The notes under the pieces are model-generated. The model did no database searches. It had not been told where the DNA came from and saw only the letters and a program-made list of their open reading frames with translations. From positions 372,001 to 436,000 of the forward strand of contig OZ017751.1 of NCBI GenBank assembly GCA_963969365.1: a stretch of DNA of 64,000 nucleotides, given 5' to 3'. This document shows positions 1 to 12,100 of the stretch, piece by piece (position 1 is the stretch's first letter; each line of letters opens with the position of its first letter). The DNA is from Asterochloris sp. CNOR1 (lineage: Eukaryota > Chlorophyta > Trebouxiophyceae > Trebouxiales > Trebouxiaceae). The translations under genes and the position numbers were made by a program.

Positions 1-114
1 TGCCAACCTCGCCAACCGCAGGTATTCCAGATCAAACAGGGAGCATGCTGTTTGGATCTTGTACTGGTTGCTGGCACTTTGAGGCAATGTTTATCTTGCC
101 AATAATGCCTGCAG

Positions 115-3100
115 TGCACACTGGGCCTAGTCAGCTGGACCAGGCACTGGCAGCAGAGGGCGGCAGGTCACCCAAGGCCTCCCAGGCAGGGCTGTCAGCT
201 GCCAGCACGCCCGGCGCACACCTGGGCCACTCCAAGTATGAGGTTGCACAGGTAATTTCAAACAGTGCCAGTGGTGTGATACTGGATGGAGAGGCTTCTT
301 GCAGGAATCGTCAAGCAGGGATCAGCCCTCCTCTTTGCAGCTCATTGCTCTGGCGCATGCGCTGCCGGAGGGGGCCCCCGCTGCAGCAGGTGTTGATTCC
401 CGAGGGGTCTGTTTCCATGGCAATGCCGTTTGAAATTAGGATGTCAGCGTACATGGATTTACTGTGGTCCCTCACATCAGTCTCCATTCCTCCTTCTGGC
501 ATATTCATCTGTGCTGGCTGCCATGCCAAGTACCCGCCTGGCATAAGCACAATGCAAACTCTCAACCCCAATTGCTGCATTGTTCCCGAGGCAGAGCAGG
601 CAGGGGCAACCACATTCATGGGGGCATAATCAAGCTGCTGCCTCAGCCTCTGGATTTGGTCTCCACAGGTGGAGTGGACCTCTGAAGACTCTGAGAGTGT
701 GGTGGTGGCCCGAGTGCACAGGGCCAGCGTGAACCCAGAGCTCGTCAATGAGTATGTGCATGTCCGCATCAGCTCCATTGGCCTGGACAGCCCTGGGCGG
801 GGCATCATCAAGGCCTCTGCGCCCCTAAACGAGGTGGAGTTGGAGCTGCAGGTGGGCCCTGCTCAGAGCCCTGGTGCTGGGGTTGGTCCCAATCCGCGCC
901 GAGAGCGTACTGGTGTTTGTGTGGGGTATCAACCTCTGTAGCCTGCTACTGTCCGTTCTATGGCCTGTCTTTGGCCTCGCTGTGTAGGAAAGCTGGCTCA
1001 TGGCATCATGGCCTCTGCATCCTTGAGTGAGGCCTCCAGGTGGAGGTGGGCGCTAGCCTGTAAGTGGCTTTCTGTCTGGCCAGTCGCTCAGCCCATGTCA
1101 ATTCAGAAACACAGCGCAAGGCCGGCAGAAGCCCTGTGCCCGTCGCCTGCCACATTGCCGGCATGCCCACTTCACCTGGACAGCGCGGCGCCGCAAATCC
1201 CGCAGGACTCCTGAGAGCAGTTGGCTTTGGGGACCCTGCAGGTGGAGCAGACACCTCCACAGCTGCGCCGCATTGAATTTGCCCGCAAGGCCAGCTCTGG
1301 GGCAGTGGCAGGCAGCTTGCTGGAGAGCCTACTGGATGCCTGTGACCTGGAGGGCGTCACCAGGCTAAGGCAAGTGGGCCTCACATGCGTGCACAGCTCG
1401 CTGAGTGTCCCAGAACTTCCTTGCTGCCAGCTGCCAGAGTGAGACTAAACTTGCAGGCACCTTTGTTCAGCTGCCTGTCTTCAGGGCAGGAGGGAAGCAT
1501 TCAGCATTGAAAGCTGCTGACGGCCTGCTGAAACAAGAGGGGTTGCTGGGCATCAGCCCATCAGCTTGTGCACCGTGTCTGCACGATGCTAGTCTGCTGC
1601 TTGGCATGATGGCAGCGCCTTGAATGATGTGCAGCTCCCTGGAGCAGCTCACTCTGCCCTCTCCATTGTTGGCCTGACCCCTTATACTGCCGTGCTATGG
1701 GCTGCAGAAGTGTCTAAAGCTTGCTCCAGTGCATGTGCAGGTGCGATGAGGGGATGACGGCCATCTGGGGTGGATCACTATGCCCTCGCCTGATTGAGCT
1801 GCGGCTGCTCAACCTGGCGCACTGTGCCATCCCCAGCCTTCCTGCAGAGGCGAGTCGCACTGATGAGGGTTTACATGCCTCTTGAGGAGGGTGTGATGCC
1901 TCTGGCCTGCCATAGACAGCAGGTGGCTGGGGGCTGCCTGCGCCTGATTGAGCTGTGGCTGCCCCAAGCTTCCACGCTGCGGCACCTTCAGCCTGCCTGC
2001 AGAGGTGAGCAACATGACACAAGCCCTGATGTGTGATCCTTGGAGTCTCAGGCTGGCACATCAGGCAAGGTGCATGCAGCATGCAGAAAGTGACCTGCCT
2101 GATGCAGGCGGCGACACACATCTGCAGGTGTCAAGGCGGCGTGCTGCACAGCAGCTGCCGGTCCTGCTCTTGCTGCCACTGCAGTCTTCCCGGCTTGCCT
2201 TGAAGGAGCCTAGCAGCAGCACTCAAGTGTCTGCTGGTGCCCCAGGTGCGCCAGAGCTAGCAGGCACTGTCAACTTAACATCCTGTAGCCCGTGGCAGTT
2301 GTGTATGTAGGTGCCTGACAGCCTGATGGCGCAGCTGCAGCTGGCACCGTCAAGCATGCTGCCGTGGAGCTGAACCCAGCACCCCTGATATGCAGGCCTT
2401 GGCAACGCTGACCAACCTTCAGGAGCTGCGGCTGAGCGACAACAGGCTCATTCAGCTGCCCAAGGAGATTGGGCAGCTGGTGGAGCTGAGGCGCCTGGTT
2501 GCTGACAACAACCAGTTGACCTCGCTGCCAGGTGCGCCGCCTCTGTTGAAGGATAGAGGCTGTGCGTGTGTCCCTCTGAATAGCTCTTGCCTGCAGCACA
2601 GCTCCTGTACATGCACCCTCACAAACCTTTGTTTCACCTGGTCTATGCGGAGCTGTGTTTGCGCTTCCTGCAACAGAGCCACATCAGAGTGTCACAATGC
2701 CCTGTGCCTGAGCTGTCCCAATCATGCCCCTTAACGTGACGTGCAGTGAGGATGCCTATGAGCAAAGGGGCCATGCCTGTCAAAGGTCTTGTTGCCGCCC
2801 TGCAGTGGAGCTGCGCCAGTGCACTGCCCTCCGAGAGGTGTCTCTGGAGTCCAACCGCCTGACCACCCCTGTGATGGACCTGCGTGCTCTTTCGCGCCTG
2901 CAGTCCCTGCAGCTGTTTGGCAACCCCCTGGACTTCCTGCCAGAGCTGTCCCCCTGCACAGACCTGCGGCACCTGTCCTTAGCAAATGTGCGCATCTCAG
3001 CAGATGCCTACTTCAGCAGGTGGGTGGGTTTTGGCTTGATCTCAGGGTTGCACAGCACCAGCATGCTCCTCAAGCTTTGGACCTGCTGCTGAAGCGGCTA

Positions 3101-6100
3101 CTTGTTGCCGGCATTGATCTAATCTTCAGCAGGCGCCCATTTCAGCAGGTAGGCGTGCTTTGGCTGTGTGGGTGTACATGAGCATAGATGCACTCTGGAT
3201 AAACCAGAGTGCTGCATGGGCTATGGACCTGCTGCTGAACGTTTCTCTGCTCAAACCTGCACCACCTGCTGCTGACCTCCGTGTCTTGTGGTTTGTGCTC
3301 GTGAAGGCGAGAGCATTGCATGGCAGCTTCTGGCATGCAAGCCAGAAGCAGTAGGCTCTTTAGAGCTCTTCCCCTGCACAAAGCTGTGGCTGGCTAATGT
3401 GACAGCTCGGTATTGTCCTGGCGCAAAATTCAAGTGAGACAATTGCAGCTTGGGCACTGCACGTCTGCAATTGGCAGCGGCTCGTTGCATGGTGCAGGTG
3501 GGAGGTGCAAGTGCTGCCGGCATCCTACATCTCCCGCACCAACAAGCTGGCGCAGCTCTTTGCCCTGATCTTCCGCCGCAGCAGCTGCCAGCAGCCACTG
3601 CTGGCTGGCGCTCTGGGTGGGGCAGCTTGGGCCCTTGCTTGTGTATCCCGCCACGGCAGTAGCAGCCACTGTTGAGACTGCCTGCATGACTGGGTGTGAT
3701 GCCCAAAAAGGGATTTGCCATCCTCACATGCTGCTTTGGGTTGATGGACCAAGGCCGGCTTGACAATGGCACCCTGCTGCTGCAGAAAGCAAAGTACACG
3801 AGCGCATTTTGTCTGTCAGGATGGTTGCATCATTGCTACAGAAAGCTGGTTGTGGTGCAGACCACCACTCACTGCCTGCAGGGCGCATTGCTGAGGATCC
3901 AGCCAACTGCGCTGCCATCGCGCAAGAAGTGGGCGCAATCCAGCAGCTGATCTTGATGGCCCTCAGTGACAATGAGGTCGTTGTTCAACAGGCCTGCAAG
4001 GTCATAGGTGTGCCTGTCTTTACAGTGTCTTGAGTTCAATAATGCTGGCCATTGCCTTCCTTTGAGGCTACCATGCGGCTGAGGACTGCTATGCAGCTGC
4101 TTGGGGTTTGGCACTGATCAACGTGTGGTACTGTGGCTCTCAATGTGTGATTGCACTGTGATGCTGATTGCTTTGACCCCTCACTCATGTCTGCTGTCAA
4201 GTAGGTCTGTTGCCTGCTGCCGCTCTGCCTGTCTCCGTGCCCACTGACATTGACCTCTGCGTTTGTAGGGCTGCTGGGCCGCCACAACTCCATCACAACC
4301 AATGAGATCATTGCGGGGGACGTCGTGTCAGCCATGCTGTCCCTGATCTGTAGCCACAAGCACAAGAGTCAACTGGCGGGGCTGCAGGTGCTGGGCAGCC
4401 TGGCCTTCATGTCAGACAAGGCGGCCGAGAAGCTGCTCACCCCCAGGCTGCAGGCCGCGCTTGAGGTAGGCGCTTGGGTCGCTTGGTCACCTGCTGCTCC
4501 AATGTCGGGCTGCAGTCCTGAGCCGTCGGGATCTGCACTGAAGCTGCCCGTGGTGACTCGATGCGCTGGAGCCCCATCACCTCAGCTGGCCGCCCTGCAG
4601 GGCCAGGAAGGTGCTCACCCCTGCGCTTTGTAGCTGATTGTAACCTAGACCGCCAACGTCAATCGTGCCTGCAGACCCGTCTGCGCAGGGAACATTGTAC
4701 TACACTGAAGCCTGGGAGTGCTGCACGTTTTGACTTTTGCAAGCTGCGCCCAGCCTCATTGGGCCTCACAGAAAGCAATCAAGTGTCCCAGAGATGCTGG
4801 GCCCTTCCAAGCCCGATGTAGTCAAGTGAGTCCTGCCCCTGGATGTATGACCTGAAGCACCCAAGACCCCTCAACAATGCTGGACCCTGCCTGCAGGAGC
4901 TGATCCGCAGCGGGCCAGATGACGTGAAATGCTGCGCCCTGGAGACAGTGGGCAACCTCGCCTTTCCCCCTGACAACCGCTCCAAGTTCCTGGCAGCGCC
5001 TGCCTTCCATGAACTGCTGTGCCGCATGGCTGGCCGCGGCGTGGGCTTGGTGCAGCAGCGTGTGTGCACTGCAGCGATTAGGGCGCTGGCTATTCTAGGT
5101 GAGCTGGCTAGGCTTTGAAGGCACAAGGACACAGAGGATGCACTGCTGGAAGGCACTGCTATGCCAGAGCTGGGTTGAGGAGAGGGGAAGGGGAAGGGAA
5201 AGGGGTGGTATCGTATCATGCCTCACGTTGGGCAGGGCATGGGTTTGCTGCAGCAGCGCGTGTGCACTGTAGCCATTGATGCGTCAGCCACCCTGTTTAC
5301 CACCAGCTGCAGGCCCAGACCTCATACGAGGTGGTTGTTAGGGGGGCATTGAAGGGCAAGGGATGTGTCATTACCCACTCGTAGGTCTTCAAGAAGCTGG
5401 GCCTCCAGGGCTTGAGATAGCAACACACCGCAGCTATATAGCGGGTGCTGGCCGTCCTGAAATGCTGACCGGGTACACTAGGCCAGAGATTTCAGGATCA
5501 CTGAGGGTGCACTGATGGGAGACATCGCTGTGCTGCATGGCTGGCCGTGGCATAGACCTGCTTCAGCGCATGTGCCACTGCAGCACAGCATATAAAGTGA
5601 GTATGTTGGGCGCAGAGAGCTAAAGTATTACTGCTGGGAGGCACTGCAGTGTGTCAGTGCTGGCCACAGCACGTGGTTGGTGCAGCAAAGTGTACGCACT
5701 GCAGCCATCAGACATAGATGTGCAAACCCAGGGTCTGGCGACTCTAACCCCATGCCTGAAGCCACATGTGTGAAAGACTTCTTAGAATGCAAGTTGGTTG
5801 TCAAAGATCCTTCTCCTGTAGATTTGCCATTGACAACTGCAATTGGTATGGGCTTGCGGCTGACAGTCGCTGCTTGTTGCTTCGCAAGGCAACATGGCAC
5901 GCTCAGCGTTGTGAAGAAGGCAGGCAGCTGAGGGTCAACATCTGACTGCTGTCACAAGCCAGAGTGACCTGCGCTGCAGGCAAAAACGATGATGTCAGGG
6001 AGTCGCTCAGCAAGCCGCCAATATCAGGCAGGGGCATTCGCGTTTTGTCAATGGACGGGGGAGGCATGAAGGTAGTTTGATTTCAGCAGCAGCCACACTG

Positions 6101-9100
6101 ACCCACTGACCGACTTGCAAGCTGAGGCTGCTGGGCTTGCAGAGGCATCGCACTTGCAGCCTGTGACTTGGTGCCTTCTTGTGAGCTCGCACTGGGGCCA
6201 TGGCCTTGAGGCACGCCTTTTCTTTCCCCGCCACCTGGCTCCTTCATGCCCATGGTGCTCATGGCCAGCAATCCTGGATGGGTCTTCAATATAGAGGGAT
6301 GCTGGCAACACAAAGGCCCACTTGAAGGTTACGCAGCCACATGTGCACCCTGCTAGGCTCTGCCCTGTAAGGCACTTTCAGCACCAATGTCTGCACAGTC
6401 ACAGCACAGTAGAATAGCTGGGGCAGAGCGCAGCAGAAGAGCTGAAGGAGAGCGCAGTAAAAGAGCTGGGGCAGAGCGCAGCCAAAGCTCAGCCAGCTGA
6501 TGCACCACCCCATTGTATGCAGGGCATTGCCACCATTCGCATGCTGAGGCAGCTGGAGCAGCGCACTGGCAAGCCCATCAGGGAGCTGTTCGACCTGGTG
6601 TGTGGGACGTCCACCGGCGGCATCCTGGCTGTGGCACTCTCCCTGCAGCAACTTACGCTGGACGACTGTGAGGACATCTACAGGTGGCACACCTCTGCTC
6701 TGCATGGCCAATAGGGGAACCTGACAGCCTTGTGCTGAACTCCTCTTCATGTGCAAAAAAACATTTTGGCTAGTGGCACCGTGAGCTTGGGGCATGTCCC
6801 TTTTTTCCAACCTTGTCCCCGGCAGCCACAAAAGCCTGTCGAGATGCTGGTTGAAGCTTTTAGGATTGCTGCCAGTCTTGAGCTGGTCTGTCTGTGCTGA
6901 GGTAGGCACCTTGGGGACTGTGCATCCCTCCAAGGCTTTGACAGCAGGCACCGAGGGCTAGTGCACAAGCTGATTGAGGGCTGTTGAGATGATCCCACCC
7001 TTTGGCAACTCCCTTTGTGATGTGGCATAAACCAGGGTATATGTGTACTCATGCAAGCTTGTGATGGGAGTCGCAGAGGGCTGATAGGAAGGCTGCTTGA
7101 GGGCTGCTGAGAGAATGTCACCCTTTGGCAACACCCTCTGTGCTGAGGGGGAATCTGTATTTTTTAAAGCTTGTGGTGGGAGTCATAGAGGCCTGCTCCG
7201 GGAGCTATCTGAGAAATGATGGGTTACTGCCACCATTTGGCCACTCCCCCTGTGCTGCTGCAGGAACCTTGGGCAGAGGGTGTTCTCCAAACCAGTAACA
7301 GCGGAGACAGAGGGCTGGCGGGAGAGTCTATATCGCGTGTACAAGAGCGGGCAGCAAAGCATGCGGGTGGCGGTCTATGGCTGCAAGCACGACGCAGTGC
7401 TGTTTGAGCTGCTGCTGCAGCAGTACTGCCACTTCATTGACCGGGGGGCGCTGGGGGACACCATGATTGACACAGCCTCACTGGGCTGCCCCAAGGTGAG
7501 CCTTCTCTGGCCAGCCCTGCTGCTGCTTTGATGGGCTGCCCCAAGGTGAGCCTTCTCTGGCCAGCCCTGCTGCTGTTCTGATGGGCTGTCCCAAGGTGAG
7601 CCTTCTCTGGCCAGCCCTGCTGCTGTTCTGATGGGCTGTCCCAAGGTGAGCCTTCTCTGGCCAGCCCTGCTGCTGCTTGGATGCTCATGTCAGTTGGATG
7701 GGTTTGTCAGTGCTGTGGGATGAGCGGGCAGGACATGGGTGCCATCTGCTTGACACAGCTTCCCTCCCGGATGACGCAAAGTGAGTCTTCCTGGCCAGCC
7801 TGCTGCTGAGGTGTCATGTGACTGCCAGATCTGCAAAAGGTGAATTATATGTTGCTAGATGCCATGCCCGACTCAGTCTCCCAGAGAAAGGCACTCGAAG
7901 GTGAGTGATCTCCTGCAGCTCCTCCCCTGCAGCAAGCCCATGTGATGAATGCACAGCGTGACGCGCCAGCGATCATGTAGCTAAGGCAAAAGCTGCTCGC
8001 CCTCTGGGTACTCATATCGCATTGCTGGAGTGCGTCAACCTGATCCAGGTCAATGTCGCACAGCCTGGTACCACCTCAATACCTTTTAGCAGCCATTAAC
8101 GACATGATTGGTGCCCCTGGTGCAGTGCTTTGTGGTGGCAACCTGGGCTAGCATGGCCCCCGCGGAGCCCTTCCTATTCAGAAACTACGAGTACAGCCAT
8201 GAGGCAGCTCAGCCTGCAGACCACCACCCTACCAACGATGAAGCCTACCTGTACCAATGCAAAGGCAGCAGTAAGCACCTGGTATGGCAGGCGGTGCGGG
8301 CTTCCTCTGCGGCCCCATACTACTTGGCAGACTTCACGTGCGGGCCTGACACGTGAGCCTCGTCTGCTACATCCTGGCTTTGCCTTTGATGGCTGCCATC
8401 TGAGCTGGCTCAACATGCTGCACCAACGTGAACCTGTCATGACCAGCAGAAAGGCATTGCGTTGCTCATGAGTGGTGCAAAAAACGACGTCCCAAACGGC
8501 TTTGCAGCCGCCCAAATTAAGCTATGCCTCAACAGTGCCTGCAGGTCTCTGGATGGATGGCACCGCCACGGCACACGACCCCTCTCATTCTCCTACCAGG
8601 CATGGCTGCATCAAGACGGCTCCCACTCAGACTGCCCATTGGCTGGCCTGCAGGTTTCAGGACGGTGCTGCCACCGCCAACAATCCCTCAGGCATCGCCC
8701 TGGCAGAGGCGGCTCGGCTGTGGCCAGACGTCCCAGTGGAGTGTCTCATCTCCCTAGGGTCAGGCTCCGTGCCTGTCAAGCCGCGAGAAAAGTCTATGTC
8801 AGCTTACCTGGACACAGGTGAGCCACATTGGCTGACATATCTCCAACTTGGTGGCCTTTGAAAGAAGTCATCGGGATACTTCCCTGGACACGGCAAGCAT
8901 GTGCCAAGGAAGTCTTTGTGACAATGCAGTCAGCAGCATTCTACGTCTACTGAAAGCAGGCACCGGCAACATCATGTCAGCTCAAATGGGGAGCAGACCT
9001 GCACCCGAGCCCTCGCCCATACACATGAGCTTTAGTAAAGCAAGGTTTCAAATTCTGGTAGAGCTGACTCAGCCCTCTGCGAGGTTGCATATCTGATCAT

Positions 9101-12100
9101 CAGTGTTGAGATGTGGGCCTTGAGCACCTGCATGCGCAACTGGTGATGGCAAGCGTGCTGGCCTGGACAGCGTCAGCCTTTGGTCTTGGAATTCCTCAGG
9201 CTGTTATGGAGCTCTGTCCTGGGGCCTTCATTCCATCTGAATCTCACACGATGCTGCCTATGGTGTGCATGTTCTGCCCTGAACTGCATGTCTCAGGCTA
9301 CCTGAGCTGCAGCAGCATATGGCTCCTGCTTGCGAGTGCCCGTCACGCTGCCACACTACATAACTCTGTGTTTGGTCATGTTGCAGGCAGCGTGCTCATA
9401 GAGTCTGCCTGCAACGTGGAGCGCGTTGCGGCCCTTCTCTGCACGCTGGCCCCCCAGATTCCGGGTTTCAAGTACTTCAGGTAAGCTGTGTGTGCCACTC
9501 ACAGGAGGCACCAGCCTGTGCCTGGGGTGATTCACTCCAGCATCATTGCAGCCACAAATTTACCTGCCAGCTTCACTATCAAGACCATGCGGCTGCAATT
9601 TGCACTCATTTGAAAAGGGTAGAACTTGCAGCTGCCTGTGCTCATGCGCCCCAGCAGCCTCTCAGGTGTCCAGCAAATAGGAAATCAGTTTGTTGTACCA
9701 CCCCAGAACCTACCGTGAGCCCAGCCAACGTGTTTGTAGGCCAGTTATATTGTGCATTCTGCTGCAGGTCCAAGGCTTGACACTTGCCCTGGGGAATGCC
9801 TTAGGACGAGATCAGCCTTATCTGCCTACAGGCTTACGACACCTAGGGGACGCAGCACCCTGGTAAGCAACCAATGACCCACCATCTGCAGATTCAACCC
9901 TCTGGACGTGCGCTGCGGCATTCAGCTGGACGAGATCGACCCGGCGCAGTGGGCCCTGCTCGAGGCGGCCACAGATGACTACATCCTCAGCATTGACGGC
10001 AAATTCCAGGAAGCTGCAGAGGTGCTGCTCAGCGCGGCACCCACAGAAGCAGCGCTGCCTGCTCTGCCATTCAGAACGCCTGGTGAGGACCTGCTGCAGC
10101 TCAGGTTCAGAGAGTATCCCATCGAAAACGGGTCATGGAATGGCTAATCTACTGAACGAGGGTTACCAAGGGCAACAGACCGTGCAGACATGGGCGCCCA
10201 CCAGAGCAGCACCACCTGAAATGCTGCTCAGGTGCCTCATGAGCCCCTGCTGCAGTAGCCTCGCAGGAGAAGCCTGAGCAAGCAAGGTAGATGAAAAAGA
10301 CAACAAGTTGCTCTGCTGCACCAGTGACGTCTCCAGACGAGCAGCGCAGCCTGCAATGCCGCTCAGGGAGGGTTGTCAGCATTTGCAAAGTGCTTACACC
10401 GGCTGAGGGGCTTGGCTGCTGTTGCGTTGGCCTGTCTGCCAGTATCAAGCTCAGCTGAACGTAGCCATCCGCGACAGTCACATGCTGCTGTTGTGCACTG
10501 TTTATCTGGCAGCAGCACATATGCACTGCACTCCGGGCCCCTTGAGGTCTTTGAGTGTGCTTGAGCACTTCATGATGACAGCTGTACGCTCTCTGCGTTG
10601 TGCAGCATGTCCCTGTTGCTCCTGAATCACTTCACCAGTACCCCGTCTGTTTGCCCCCATACAGGCGGCAATCTGGACATGCTGCTGGTCACTTGCTCAG
10701 CCCCCTGGCCGCATGGCCCAGACCCTGTGGCGGCCGCATGCCAGCAGCAGCCGCAGTGCCGGGTGACAGAGCTGCACCAGGCACTAGAAGAAGGGGAGGA
10801 CCCCGTCGAGGTGAGCTACGATCTGGCACAAAAGCAGCTTAGTGTTAAGCTTCTGCACAGCGTCCGGCTGTTCTGTGGCAATGCTTGTTGTCGCGCCAAC
10901 AGTGTTGGTGCCAGGTCACTGCAGCAGGGCAGCTTGAAGGAGAGAGCATCCTGTAGACCATTATGAAGACAATTGGCATGCCCCGCCGACAATTCGTGGC
11001 AAGCTGGAGTTGAGGGGCATCTTGTGCATCAGCCACCCACCGTGCTCCAGAATATGCCAGGAGGGCCTGGTAGCAGTCCACACCTGGCACAGTCTTGCAG
11101 GCAGAAGGCTTGCCGTGGCACCGCCTGCACCTGGGCAGTCCATCATGCTGCTCTTCCTGCTGCCTGCAGGGCCTGGCTCGACTGCTGCAGCCACAGGATG
11201 AGGCAGTGGACTTTGGACTGGTCCATTTTGCACTGCAGCTGTCGGGTGATGGCTTGGTGCTCCGGTGGGAGCAGGAGCTGCAGGCCATCATCGAACCAGG
11301 TGCAGTAAAAGAACCGGCCCAATGAATCGTTCGATGAGGTGTTCTAAGAGTTGGCAGGGACTGGCTGATGCAACAATTACTCTGACCTTTCCAGGATGAG
11401 GATGGCAGCCTCAGTATGGCCAGGTGCAATCATGTGGGGCATGTCTGTCGCTCAATTGCGGAGTGGCGCTGACTGTCAGGTATCAGCCCAGTCGCCAACC
11501 ATGTGGCACTTGGTGCAGGGCCTCAGGCTCTGGAGTGGATGCAGCAGGCAGGGGCTGACCCAGAAAGTCAGCAGGTGGCCAGCCTGTTTTCACAAGGCAG
11601 CCTGCTCCACACAAAGGTCAGCCCTGCTTGACCTGCATTTATCATTAGAGCTGTGGCCTTTGGTGGCTCTGCCTGTGGGCACATTCATGTGCCTTTGTAG
11701 CCTCCCTCGTGCAGAACTTGCGGCCAGGTGACTCTATGCACGCGGGTAGATGCCCTGCTGAACACGGTGCCGGGTATGGTTCTGACCTGCTGGGATTGCT
11801 GCTGGGTGCATTGTCTTGGCAACAGGTCCTCAAGGCGCTCCAGCGGCAGCAGCAGGCTTTTTGCGTGCAGGTTGGGCAGATGCACCTCCTGAGCAGCCAG
11901 ACAAGTGCCCTGAATGGCCAGCTGGTGTCTTCGCATCTTGTGCAGAAGACCACGCCGGCCGCCTTCCTGACTGCCGAGCAGGTGAGACTCTAGATCACGC
12001 AAACCATCCTTGCGCATGGAGGCATGTGACCCACAGCTGAAGGCCTGCTGGTTGAGTAGCCACATGTAACTGTTGGCCCCTGGTACTGAACTCAAAGGGT

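Noticed and set aside
5236-5715. Echo blocks as extra functional ARM exons
   Set aside because: They carry stops and frame shifts, and exon 4897-5098 joins 5980 in correct phase without them.
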